From: Silurus meridionalis | Taxonomy: Eukaryota > Chordata > Actinopteri > Siluriformes > Siluridae | DNA length: 64,000 nt | NCBI RefSeq assembly: GCF_014805685.1 | Contig: NC_060886.1 | Span: 30,708,362-30,772,361 of the forward strand | Reading direction: 5' to 3' | Shown: one piece after another, positions 23,400 to 33,205 of the stretch | How positions within the stretch are numbered: position 1 is the first letter of the stretch | How the letters are laid out: each line of letters opens with the position of its first letter | Translations under genes and position numbers: made by a program | The notes under the pieces: generated by a model | What the model saw: the letters and a program-made list of their open reading frames with translations, nothing else | Databases searched by the model: none | What the model was told of the DNA's origin: nothing

Positions 23400-24224
23400 G
23401 TAGCAGAACAGCAGGGGTAACTGGCATTTGCAAGATGCTCCACAAAATCAACACGCCTTGTTTCCTTAACTCCATGTTGGTTTTCCAGAATGTGGTTTTG
23501 TTTTCGGCTCCAGAAAACCGACATCGGTTCGAGTTTAGGTCCGTTATTATGGCAACTGATGTTCAGTTAATCTCACCTGCTGAACCAGGTTTAGTCCACA
23601 ATAACTAAAGCAAAACAAACTGGTTGAAGCAGTGTTTTTTAATTTATTTTTTTTATCCTTTTTCCTACGGTTGAATAGATTCTGCTGCTTGATTTGAATA
23701 AACCCATTTAATTCATTTTTTTATCGTTATATTTACGCCAAACATTTAAGTCACATTTCGGGATTTTGAAATCTAAAGGAAGGGTCACATTACAGGCCAT
23801 TTTTTTAAACAAGAGCGTGTTATTTATAAGCCGTCTTTTCCCCTCTAGTTTAATTAAAAAGTTCTGGTGGGGGTGAAGGAGGGTTTATTGGAGATCTGGC
23901 ATGTTGTTACTAACATTAAAGGCCTGTAGATATGTTTACGCTATGTTTGAGGAAAATAGACAGTATAGGACTATTTGAAGGTCTCCTACTTTGTCTATTT
24001 CTGTGATGATATGAACCTGCCCCACTGTTGGACTGGAGTCAGGGTCATGCTGGAGTCATGCTCTTAGACATCCTCATGGCGAGGGTCCAGAGTTAGTGAA
24101 TGAGTCAATGTCACCTTAGAAAGGCCATGACACTGGAACGGATGTAACCTTAATGGAGTGCTGCGATGACAATAAGATGAGACTGCATTTTTTTATCTAT
24201 TCTCAAGTTGCTCTTAAAAATAAG
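23400..24224. other. Noncoding, no recognised element
   Basis: AT-rich with ordinary complexity. No gene, RNA or confident repeat. Confidence 0.4.
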
Positions 24225-24545
24225 CTTCACTTTTCTGGAAGATGTTCCAGTAGATTTTGTGAAGATTCATTCCACCATATGGTTGTTAGTAAAGTCAGAT
24301 TCTGATGTAGTTGAGAAGATGAGATGGCCAGAGCAGGATTGAGCGGTTTAGAGCAGGAGATCTTCCACTCCATCCATAGACCCTATATCCTTATGGAGCT
24401 TTTGCATTGTCATGCTGGAACAAGTTTTGGGTCCCCTAATTCAAGTGAAGAAAAATTTCAAGCCTCAGTAATAAAAGATATTCTATCCAACTGTGTGTCT
24501 TTGTGCAAACAGTTTGGAGACGAACCTCGTCTGGTGTCCCAATAG
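24225..24545 (-). mobile_element. Tc1-like element fragment
   Basis: Antisense-order landmarks: CTTCACTTTTCTGGAAGATG, TTCCAGTAGATTTTGTGAAG, GATTCTGATGTAGTTGAGAA, GCAGGAGATCTTCCACTCCA, GTCATGCTGGAACAAGTTTT and CCAACTGTGTGTCTTTGTGC. It keeps 'cattgtcatgctggaac', lost in several other copies. Confidence 0.75.
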
Positions 24546-24999
24546 GTTCCCACCGTGTATTTTCCAAGCAGATGTAATTGTACTGGAGCTCAGTGAATGA
24601 TTCTAAAAGCCCGATGCAACAGGGAACAAGAAGTCCGTCTTTTTTACAAGAACGTCTTTCGTATTGTTGCGCTGGTGTGTAGGTGGAGAGGTGAGTCGAG
24701 GCAGAAGGAGTGTGTGTGTGTGTGTGTGAGAGAGAGAGTCTTGAGCTATTCTGGGGCATGTGGGAGAAACTCTCCAGCCGTTCACAACGTGGAATGTTCT
24801 GCCGCCTCAGCTTCTTATTGGGTCGAGTCATGCGTGTGGATCTTCTGATAAAGAAATGTTCTCTGTACAAACAGACTTGTGCAAACGGTCACGTCTCTAC
24901 AAACAACCTTGTCTGACTTTCCGAATATCTCGTTCTTTATTCTAGTCAAGTGTCAAATTCTTTTGAGAATCAAAAGCTGTGTGGACCAAGAGAACGTCG
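24546..24999. other. Noncoding, with a short (TG)n(AG)n tract near 24709-24739
   Basis: Both-strand frames at 24436-24945 overlap heavily and include microsatellite translation. No gene supported. Confidence 0.4.
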
Positions 25000-25440
25000 G
25001 TCTCCAAATCCTCTTGTTAATTACTGGTGATTAATGCAGCGTCTAAATTTCCATTTGGTGTGCGTTTTTTTTTGTTGTTTATAAGAAGCATAAATACGCT
25101 ACGCTCTGTTGTACTGCGAGAGCAAATCGAAGCTCTTGTTGGTAATTAAACACAAAAGAGCATCGACTAATGAGGATGCATAATGGTGGCACTGTTAAAA
25201 AGCAATCGGAGACCAGCCATTAGATCTGGCGTCTGATAAATTCCATTTTTGCCGAAGAACAGCCACGAGAGCCGATTCGTCTTTAATTAGTTGAAGTCGT
25301 TCCAGATTTGTTTGCTTTAATTGTAGTGATCCTTTTTCAGTATGCGAAGTGTTATCCATGCTAATGGCGAGAGTTACGGCAACGCGTTTGGAAGGTTGTC
25401 AGAAGGTGATGTTTTTGCAGTGATTTGCTTCACAATAAAG
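25000..25440. promoter_or_regulatory. Candidate conserved noncoding element / enhancer
   Basis: High-complexity sequence without transposon hallmarks, rich in homeodomain-type cores: TAATTACTGGTGATTAATGC near 25019, GGTAATTAAACAC near 25140, CTTTAATTAGTTG near 25281 and TTTAATTGTAG near 25316. The 25110-25290 stretch (CATCGACTAATGAGGATGCA, CATTAGATCTGGCGTCTGAT) has the look of ancient vertebrate conserved elements near developmental genes. Inference from composition only; no alignment was done and the target gene is unknown. Confidence 0.35.
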
Positions 25441-25639
25441 CCAGAACGAAACCTGCTTACCAGTGTGTGTGCGCGAGATCTTTTCGCTTTACTGCATTAC
25501 GGTAAAACGCACCTTCCCTGACTCATCACACCACACGGTCATTAATCATTCCTATCACACCTTAATCTTCACTTCACCATATCATATCAGTATCAGTAGA
25601 TGATTTGATGGTCTATTAATGATCCAGTAAACCTGGAAA

Positions 25640-26085
25640 GGTGGACTAGATGAGTCACATCTCTTCAGTAACGGGGTCACGGATTCAAAGCCTATCCCAA
25701 AACCACACTGGGTGTGATGGGGAAAGACCCTCCTGGATAGGATGAGACATCAAATGCTCACTTTTACACATTTTTATGAAGGTAAATATTTAGAAGGAGA
25801 GACAAAACTGGAGAACCTGAAGGAAACTCGTGAAATTAAGCATACTGTATATATGAAATGCATAAAGGTACCAGGAAGAACCAAAAGGTTTTTACAGCAA
25901 TGCCCTAGAATTATTTTTCATTCTGAAAAGAAGCTCACAGATGGATGGATGGTTATAGGTTTTTCACCTAACCATACACACTGACCAAGGACCATTAAAG
26001 AACCTTTATATTGATGACCTTCACCTGAGCTCAGGATCAAACCATGGACCTCAAAACTGTGAGGCTTTTTGCTGCACCATTAATA
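25640..26085 (+). mobile_element. Decayed fish dispersed repeat ('GAACCTGAAGGAAACTC' family)
   Basis: Order of words matches a repeat I recall from otophysan genomes: GGGGTCACGGATTCAAAGCC, ACACTGGGTGTGATGGGGAA, CTCCTGGATAGGATGAGACA, GGAGAACCTGAAGGAAACTC, GAGCTCAGGATCAAACCATG and TGTGAGGCTTTTTGCTGCAC. No protein fragment visible; class unknown. Confidence 0.5.
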
Positions 26086-26159
26086 CCTGTAATAACCCTA
26101 GCTTTTTGAAAAAAAAAAAAGAACTTTGCCGCAACATTTGTAGTAATAGAAAACTTGTA

Positions 26160-26470
26160 TTTCTTTTTCGGCTTCTCCCATTAGGGGGCGCCACAGCGGA
26201 TCATCTGTCTCCATAACCTGTTCTTTCACCACATCCATAAGCCTCCTCCTTGGTCTTCCTCTTTTCCTCCTTCCTGGTGTCTCCATCCTCAGCATTCTCC
26301 TACTGATATACCCCATGTCCCTCCTCTGCACATGTCCAAACCATCTCAATCTCACCTCCCTCACCTTGTCTCCAAAACGTCCTACATGCGCCGTCCCTCT
26401 AATAAACTCATTCCTAATCCTGTCCATCGTCATCACTCCCAATGAACATCTCAACATTTGTTCACTTGTT
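26160..26470 (-). mobile_element. LINE 3' end encoding the C-terminus of a reverse-transcriptase ORF
   Basis: The minus strand encodes 119 residues (26457-26098) that contain FGDKVREVRLRWFGHVQRRD, then RRKRGRPRRRLMDVVK and end in DPLWRPLMGEAEKE. The 'RWFGHV.RR' plus 'RGRP..R' segment is the conserved C-terminal tail of LINE polyproteins, probably RTE/BovB-like clade. The reverse transcriptase and endonuclease are missing, so this is a 5'-truncated copy. The first 50 bases after its 3' end match the tail of the SINE at 28027-28248. Confidence 0.8.
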
Positions 26471-27827
26471 TCTCAGGTTTGATTCTTGTTTCTAAAGTAA
26501 TTTTTAATTTTCTCAAAGAATTTTTCAGAATGTATGAATTCTGGAACAATAATGTAATTATGAGTGAATGATGTGTCTTTATTGCTGATGAGCAACGCTG
26601 GAAAGAAAAGAAATACTAAATGTAGCCTACTGTAGCCTTCTACTGCTATTCCTGTCCTCCAGTCAAATATCTTTAGTTTAAGCTTCATGCCCATTAAATC
26701 AAATCTGTGTTTTCTCAGCAAACCGATTCTCTTATCAAGCTTTTTTTTACTACTTTGTATTACACGAATGACCAAGAATTCCCCACCCAGAGTGAGTCTG
26801 CCGAAGGTAAATAAGAGGTCATGGCGAATGAGAAATAGCTCAACGCTCCACTCAGTCTGGCTCTAATCCCCACATCAGCCATCTCTTTCTCTTTCATTCC
26901 ACTCCTTGCCTTCCTCTCCTCCCTCTCTGTTTCTGTTTGACTGGTTAATCCCACTTTTTTCTTTTAAGAGACCGGCCAGGCATGCACAGGAATAAGGGAG
27001 GATTGGGAGTGTACACGTTATGGCCACCGCCTGTTCTTTTTCATTCTTTCCTTCCTTTCCCTTGTGTGTCTCTGGTAAATCATTTGCTATATCTTGTGTT
27101 TATTAATATACACGTCCATATTATTACACATCGGAATCTGACACTATTTCAATTAAACCTTTGCATATTGTGAGTCGAGGAATTTCTGACTCCGGTGCCC
27201 GGAATAGAAACACCTGTGGGCACATATTGTTTTTGGGTGTGTGTTTGGAACATGACACACATCCTTTACGTTCGCTCGTGCGTGTTGTCTGTTATAATAT
27301 ATAATAACGAATTAATAACGTTATTAGAACCAGGCGCAGACTTGCATCAAAGCCACTCGTTTGGAACATCGGTGTAACATGCTTACGATGGCTGAAAGAC
27401 CTCCATGATAAGTGCTTGTCTGTGGAATTATCAGCTGATTGCTTTATTTCATGCTAAAGTCCTTCAATCCTCCATAATGAGCTCGGGCATTTATCCAAGC
27501 AACCATCGGGGGGAAAAATCCAATTTAGAGCGTAAAATAGCAGAGATGGGTGGGCTTTGCTCATGAATTTAGGAATGTGTGAGATCGGAATCACACACTT
27601 GTTTTTCTTCATCAGAGGAAATGAAGAGACAGGGCATGTTGGGAGAAATCGAATTTAGCTTTAGATCAGGTGGAGTGGTGGAGTAATAAGGGCTGATTAC
27701 AAAGCAGATGTCAACACCTTTTCCTGGGCTACGATAGCGTTTTATTTTCTAAACATAAATCTAATCTGGATTTGATCTAATCTGCTGATCAGGAATAGTT
27801 TGCAAGTTTATTTAGACTATAAATGTA
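26471..27827. other. Noncoding, no confident element
   Basis: Unique-looking sequence. The part at 27400-27700 is complex and repeat-free and might be conserved. No coding frame is credible. Confidence 0.35.
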
Positions 27828-28473
27828 AAGGTAGTCCCCGAGCTATGAGGGTTTGATTCTTTCGATTTTACGATGATGTAATGCGATACGAAATGTATCA
27901 ATTTATTTGATGCTGCCAGGATCCACACGTCTCCTGCCTCGTCTTCAGTTGTCTTGGTGTTAGAGCGTGTGTTTGCGTTATCTAAATTTTCAGTGTTTTA
28001 AAGCGCAATTGAAGCTTTTTCTCTTTGTCCCTGGTGGTCTAGTGGTTAGGATGCGGCGGGCCGGGTTCAATCCTCGGTCAGGGAACCGACCCAAGGGTTG
28101 CACAAGCCTTAGTGCCGGTCCCAAGCCCAGATAAATGGGGAGGGTTGCGTTAGGAAGGGCATCCAGCGTAAAAACGTGCCAAATCAAACATGCGGATGGT
28201 CCGCTGTGGCGGCCCCTAATGGGAGAAGCTGAAAGAAAGGGTTTTTGTAGCTTTTGTCTCTTTCCTTTTTATTGGCATCACCAGACACGAAAACGTCCTC
28301 CATTCACACACCGGCGCTGGTCCACATACCTGTTACAACATACATATATACTGTAAAGTTTATACAGTACAGTGGTATAAATTGCTGTTTTGCTAAATTA
28401 TGTACTGTAATATGATAAATTCTTACAGTTCATTACCTCATACTGATCTCCATAGTAAGTTGAAGACTACCTG
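27828..28473. mobile_element. Non-autonomous TIR DNA element (pogo/mariner-like) split by a SINE
   Basis: The left end reads AAGGTAGTCCCCGAGCTATG; the right end, reverse-complemented, reads CAGGTAGTCTTCAACTTACT. The outer sequences agree over AGGTAGTC and more loosely beyond, and each end is flanked by TA (27826-27827 and 28474-28475), the mariner/pogo target duplication. The 646-bp span includes the 222-bp SINE at 28027-28248, leaving about 420 bp of element. TIRs are diverged, so this is an old copy. Confidence 0.5.
28027..28248 (+). mobile_element. tRNA-Glu-derived SINE with a LINE-matching 3' tail
   Basis: Positions 28028-28085 match vertebrate tRNA-Glu: acceptor strand TCCCTGGTGGTCTAGTGGTT, B box CCGGGTTCAATCCTCGGTCA and closing GGGAA. 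About 14 bp of the anticodon arm are absent, so it cannot be a working tRNA, but A and B boxes for RNA polymerase III remain. After 28086 comes a LINE-type tail (GGTTGCGTTAGGAAGGGCAT, ATGGTCCGCTGTGGCGGCCC, CTAATGGGAGAAGC) matching the LINE end at 26160. A likely target duplication flanks it: AGCTTTTTCTCTTT at 28013-28026 and AGCTTTTGTCTCTTT at 28249-28263. Confidence 0.85.
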
Positions 28474-29259
28474 TATATGGTGATTGTCAGGATTGTGGCC
28501 CTGAACTCGATGATTTTCCATCAGCCATGCATTCAAGTCCCATGCTACACTGATCACTACCCTGTTTCTGTTTTTTCACCAAATTAGCGTCACTAATTAA
28601 AATCTGGATTCTTTTCTTGTTTTGATTTTCCTGGTGGTTCTTCTCGCTGTTCACGTTTCGGTACGGTTCCTGTGTCCTCGTAAGGTCGTATAATCGTATT
28701 AACGTGTATTCCATCCGAGTGTTACGCAAATGCTTTACGTTGTATTGCAATCCAAGCGTTTACTTTGTAATTAGACCCATCGGAACGATTGTCTGATGAA
28801 GGCAATCGAACCCCGGTTACATTATGAATGAATGAATATCGGCCCTGAGAGCCGAATTAATCAGTTTACCCGTGAACCAAAGGGAATCAGAGTCTGCCTG
28901 AGGCAAAGTATAACATTTTTACAGGAATAACGTTTCTGCAATGGTATAAAAGTTTGATGCAACAGTGATTGCCATTTTAAAACTGTTGTGGAGAAGGTGC
29001 TCGACACGCTTCGAAGAGGAGACTTTCAGGACACATTCCAGAAGAACACTGAGAGCACTGCAAGGGGACTATTTTGAAGGTGATGGAGTGTAAATGTAAA
29101 AAAGAGCTAGTTTGAAACTTTTTGAAACCACCTTGAACAATATAATAATTTGACTCAACGGCAAAGTCTGATATTCCCAACAGTATTGTTTTGTTTGTGT
29201 TTAACTACTGGCTGGAATCAGGGAGGATAAATGGCGTCCATCCCTGTAGAAAGGTTATT
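28474..29259. other. Noncoding, no recognised element
   Basis: Ordinary sequence; no gene, RNA or transposon recognised. Confidence 0.4.
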
Positions 29260-29920
29260 CAAGCGCTGACTTGTTGATCTCCTGCACAGCATGTCTAATA
29301 GGCCAGCTTTTATGCCAATGCGTTTCGAATGAGGTATGCCAGTGGTTAGTGGCCATCCTGGAGGCTGCAGTGCCATCAGAGAGGATAAAGGAGCCTGAGC
29401 GAGAGAGCACCATCAGTTATGGGTCATTACCTTGTGAATGAGAAGAAAAAGTGAATCGCTTTGTTTATATGGCGCATTACCTCCCAATTACATCGGATGC
29501 GCGCATTCGGGGCGGCAGGACCTTTTTTTCCTCGCTCTTATTGCGGTATTGCATCTCACCTGGTGCAACTTGGGGCACGTTGTTTCATCGTGTGGTGGGT
29601 GCTTTGTGTTCTTCGAAGCCGTTAGCAGCCACAGCTGGTGCTTGTATCTGGTGGAAGCGTGTGTGGGAGGCATCTGCTGTCTCTGGACCCCAGGCTTGCT
29701 GTCACACTATAATTTCAGCAGATAAAAGCCGAGAGGAACTGGACTGATAAATCTGCTAAGCGCTGAATGCTTTTTGAAACCTTTTGGCAAAAGGGGCAGC
29801 TCAGGCAGGCCTTTCCTTCGGATCTTATAGGATCTTTAATTGCGTTTAATCGAAGGATGTTTAACAGCCACTAACTTTAATAGCTATACACTTGACGGAG
29901 ACATGCCCTGGGTGGGCGAG
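29260..29920. promoter_or_regulatory. Candidate conserved noncoding block
   Basis: Long repeat-free, complex sequence with balanced composition: GCAGTGCCATCAGAGAGGAT, TTATATGGCGCATTACCTCC, TGGCAAAAGGGGCAGCTCAG and GATCTTTAATTGCGTTTAAT. Two overlapping frames (95 and 98 residues) occupy 29438-29747 in different phases with no family resemblance, so coding is unlikely. An enhancer cluster or an unrecognised exon are both possible. Confidence 0.3.
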
Positions 29921-30158
29921 CACGTTTCTGTTTAGATTTCTTTTACTGTTATAGTATGTTCTTTCTATTAATTTATATACTTTTTTTTTTTAATAACGCT
30001 AACCTGGCTAGCAGCGATTTAAAAAAAATGCTCACGCAGCTAAGACAGAAAAAAAGCTAGCATGCACCAAGCCTAATCTTATTTGCATAACGCTAACTGT
30101 CTCCTGCTAGCATTATTTGGCCTTTACTGAGGTTAGCACTTTTTGTGCGCGTGTCTAA

Positions 30159-30161
<3 letters not shown>

Positions 30162-30187
<26 letters not shown>
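30162..30187. repeat. (TG)n microsatellite
   Basis: Pure TG run ending GCACAAAAATA. Confidence 0.95.
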
Positions 30188-30189
<2 letters not shown>

Positions 30190-30199
30190 CAAAAATATT

Positions 30200-30470
30200 C
30201 CACAAAGGCTGTTTATCTTTCCTCGCCCCCTCCTTTCCTATCCGCACTCCCTGAATTTCAGTAGGCTGTCAATTATAATTTCCCCGTTTCCCCACTTCGA
30301 GATGGAGGCCACGACTTTGCAAATATCGGCTAATATCTCACTCTTGAGCTTGTACCCGTGTGGCCCGAGGATTCATTTCACTCTGCATTTAATACACACA
30401 CTCGCTCGCGTTCCCACATGCACCATCTTACGCAACTTCAGCCGAGGTTGGGAAAATAAATTGAAATAAG
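30200..30470. other. Repeat-free complex block
   Basis: Contains AGGCTGTCAATTATAATTTC and CACTCTGCATTTAATACACA. No coding motif. May be conserved; untested. Confidence 0.2.
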
Positions 30471-31049
30471 TGTACGTCTACGAGGGTTTTTTTTGGCTTA
30501 TTGCACATGTGGTCGATGCCCAGGGAAAAAATTAGAATTCAGAGTGGTGCTGTCTGGTGTGTACTTAAGCTGAGGGCAAAAATGGATTTGTAATGGATCA
30601 TTATGTATATACCTGTCGGATATCTAACGGCTAAACGCTATAATAGTAGCTATCCCTGCTTAGATTTCATGCAGTCTCCGGTGTTTTGTGCACACGGGTC
30701 ATAAATAATACAGGAAAGACTTTTACATTTTACCCATCTCTCATTCTCGTCTTATATCCATCATTCTTTCTGGATGATGATCCAACCTGACACTCTTAGG
30801 AGTTTTTGAATTATTGCGTTCGTGCCCTTGGATCCATCCGAATTTTCATTGTAGGGTCTCCATCCTCTCCATAGATTCTCCATAGGCTTTTAGTTTCCTT
30901 AAAAGTTATTTCTTAGTATTTTTAAAAGTGAGTCTTCAATGGTCAGTGCTGAAGCTCCATCAGTATAGGAAGGTTCCTGGGATGAAGATCCTTGGTCTTT
31001 GGTAAACAAGGAAAAGTATGATGATCACATGATGAAGTAACTAACCCAA
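30471..31049. other. Noncoding, no recognised element
   Basis: No gene or repeat recognised. Confidence 0.4.
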
Positions 31050-31316
31050 TGTTGGACAGTAAGAAAGTAAATGTAATTTGTTAATGTTCTTAAGTAGCTT
31101 TTTTGTGTAACTTTACTGAAGTGTTTCTATTTGGGGAGACTTTTACTGTAACTTCACTACATTTCTTACCTACATTTTGCAAAATTATGAGGATAAAAAC
31201 ACGCAGCGAGTCACCAATCAGGATCGAGCGCACGCTCTGTTTTACACGTGTTCTGATCGACGCTTGGTGCATCTACTGATCACCAACATACAGTTCAGCA
31301 TCAGTTCAACATGAAC
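31050..31316. mobile_element. Dispersed DNA repeat, copy A (partner at 58688)
   Basis: Starts with GTTGGACAGTAAGAAAGTAA, continues TGTTCTTAAGTAGCTTTTTT and CTGAAGTGTTTCTATTTGGG, then ACACGCAGCGAGTCACCAAT. The same order is found at 58688-59003. From 31200 to 31312 the copies differ at only three positions. The 'AGTAACGAAGTA / CTTAAGTAC' vocabulary is typical of a fish non-autonomous DNA transposon end. Confidence 0.75.
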
Positions 31317-31808
31317 TAGCCGCGTGTTGAACCATTATTTTCTTCACACCAATCTCAAAAAGCCCTAATTCACAACATTGCTCCGGCCTATTCGTAGCAG
31401 GTTTTATCTTCACCACAGTGCAGAGATGACAGTGGAGCTATCATGAAGTCCACTTCAGCAAGAACGGTGCCGATTGGTGAGAACGTTAGTAAGTTACTGG
31501 TTTTAAAAGCAGAGCTATTATACTGCGACAATGTGTGTGTGTTTGAGCAAGTGCAAATAAAAAGCTTTTTCCTGTGGGCTTGAACACTTTTATTGACAAA
31601 CAAATTGAGAATAAGTCTTTGCCGTCTGCATCACGTAATTCAATTTTTTTTTTCTGTTAAGAAACAAAGTGTATTTTTTCAGTCGCCTCGCCGCATCGTG
31701 AATAGAATAAAGAGCTCCATTCAGGGCAGCCTTCACAAATCTCCTGCCATCCCAGTCAGACGGCCCCCAGACAGGCCTCATTGGGTGGGTGAATCTGAAA
31801 TGATGCAT

Positions 31809-31832
31809 AGAGAGAGAGAGAGAGAGAGAGAG
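31809..31832. repeat. (AG)n microsatellite
   Basis: Pure AG run just 3' of a complex, possibly conserved stretch (31683-31790). Confidence 0.95.
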
Positions 31833-32498
31833 GAAAACCATTACGGACGGCTGGTGAATCCACATGTACACGACACACTTCAGCAGACCATCGAGTTGGT
31901 TAGGGATGATGGAAGTGAGCGCTATTTGTCTACACACCTGTCATTCATTTCAACCTTCCTTGAGGTGTTCTATTATTCTGTACCTCGCTCACTGTCTCAT
32001 TCTCTCACTTCATGTTTGTATCCTGATGCTGTTACATCCCAGACGTCACTCATGTGGAAAGAAAAGCAAAGCGACTGAAGACTTCAAGATCACCAAGGAG
32101 TTTCCTTGGACTTCAGGACCACTGGGACCCCTGGAGCGAAGACAAGGATTCCCTACAGAGAAGGATAGAATGAGAACACCCGACCTTACAAAACCTTCAT
32201 CTCACTAGTCACTAAATAAAGCTGACTCATATTATAGTTTCGTAAGTAACTAGAAACTATGGAAAGTTCATTCTCTGGCTTTCTTCCACTTCCCAGAAAA
32301 CGTGCTTCATGTCACAGTAGTGGATGACGTCCCCAGGTCCTGTTTCTTTGCACAAAAGTACTAATCCCCTGCTTATTCACTCGAGTATGAGCAGTAAAAG
32401 GTAGCGATATATGAGAGCTCGATGTGAATAATGGATGGAGTTCGGTGTTTGATTCTCCTGCACATCAGACCTTTATAAGGAGCGAGTTTTCCATTATT

Positions 32499-32501
<3 letters not shown>
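31833..32501. other. Noncoding, no recognised element
   Basis: Two overlapping frames at 31593-32208 are not supported as genes. Confidence 0.4.

Positions 32502-32540
<39 letters not shown>
32502..32540. repeat. (AC)n microsatellite, 39 bp
   Basis: Pure AC run ending TCTCAGC. Confidence 0.97.
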
Positions 32541-32543
<3 letters not shown>

Positions 32544-32699
32544 CAGCAGAACTTGTAGAGATACACTCACGTTTCTCATTTAACGCTCTTTATGATTTCA
32601 CTTCAGAGTGAAAGCGAGCGAGCCGGCTTTATTAATTCGGTTTGTTGAGTTTTATTGTATCTGATGCTTTCGCCCCAGAATTCTGCTGCAAACATCTAC

Positions 32700-32940
32700 A
32701 ACATCTTACCGCCAACATTTAGGTCCACGTGCACACTAATACGTTTCAGTTTGAAAACGCACATTTTTAGTTCTGAAACATTCGAAAACGACATTTTCAC
32801 GGCGCAGTGTGAAAACGAAGGCTTTAGAAAACTCATTTCTAGTCGTCGCCGTGAAGTTTTTAAAGAGCAGGAAAGTAAATATACGGCAGGCGGAAGTGAC
32901 GCGGGTCAGAGACGTGAGCGTTTTCAGACATTTTAGACTG
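32700..32940 (+). mobile_element. GTTTTCAAAA-type dispersed repeat, copy 2
   Basis: Contains GTCCACGTGCACACTAATAC, ACGACATTTTCACGGCGCAG, TGTGAAAACGAAGGCTTTAG and ATACGGCAGGCGGAAGTGAC. The last three are shared, diverged, with 51095-51340 and the first with 5590-5710. The 93-residue frame across it is not a gene. Confidence 0.55.
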
Positions 32941-33059
32941 CAGGTTTCATTGAGTCAAATTTAAGAGCTTTTTGAGACGTTAAAGAATTACTTTTAACTC
33001 GCAAATACGTTGTTAGAGCCCGGCCTTAACCGAGCCCTAAATAAATCATTCGGACGCTC

Positions 33060-33122
33060 CCAACCTTACGAACGAGTTACGTTCTGAACGAGCGTTCGTA
33101 GCATGAATTTGTTCGTAAGTTG
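33060..33122. mobile_element. Fragment related to the adjacent TIR element
   Basis: AACCTTACGAACGAGTTACG, GAGCGTTCGTAGCATGAATT and TGTTCGTAAGTTG use the same GTTCGTA/TTACGAA words as the ends of the 33206-34068 element. Possibly the remnant of a related element. Confidence 0.4.
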
Positions 33123-33205
33123 TTACTGTGTTTGTTGTTGACTTCACATATCTCCTAATGATGTAAGAGCTAGTTTGAGAATACTATCAAATAAACTATG
33201 AAATA

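Noticed and set aside
23096..23608. 170-residue open frame
   Set aside because: Driven by two (CA)n runs; opposite-strand frames overlap; no family.
26098..26457. Host protein-coding exon
   Set aside because: The Arg-rich C-terminal pattern and shared 3' tail with SINEs mark it as a LINE remnant.
28028..28085. tRNA-Glu gene
   Set aside because: Anticodon arm deleted and LINE tail attached; it is a SINE head.
29438..29747. Short secreted or membrane protein gene
   Set aside because: Two overlapping frames equally long; no signal peptide plus domain combination I could defend.
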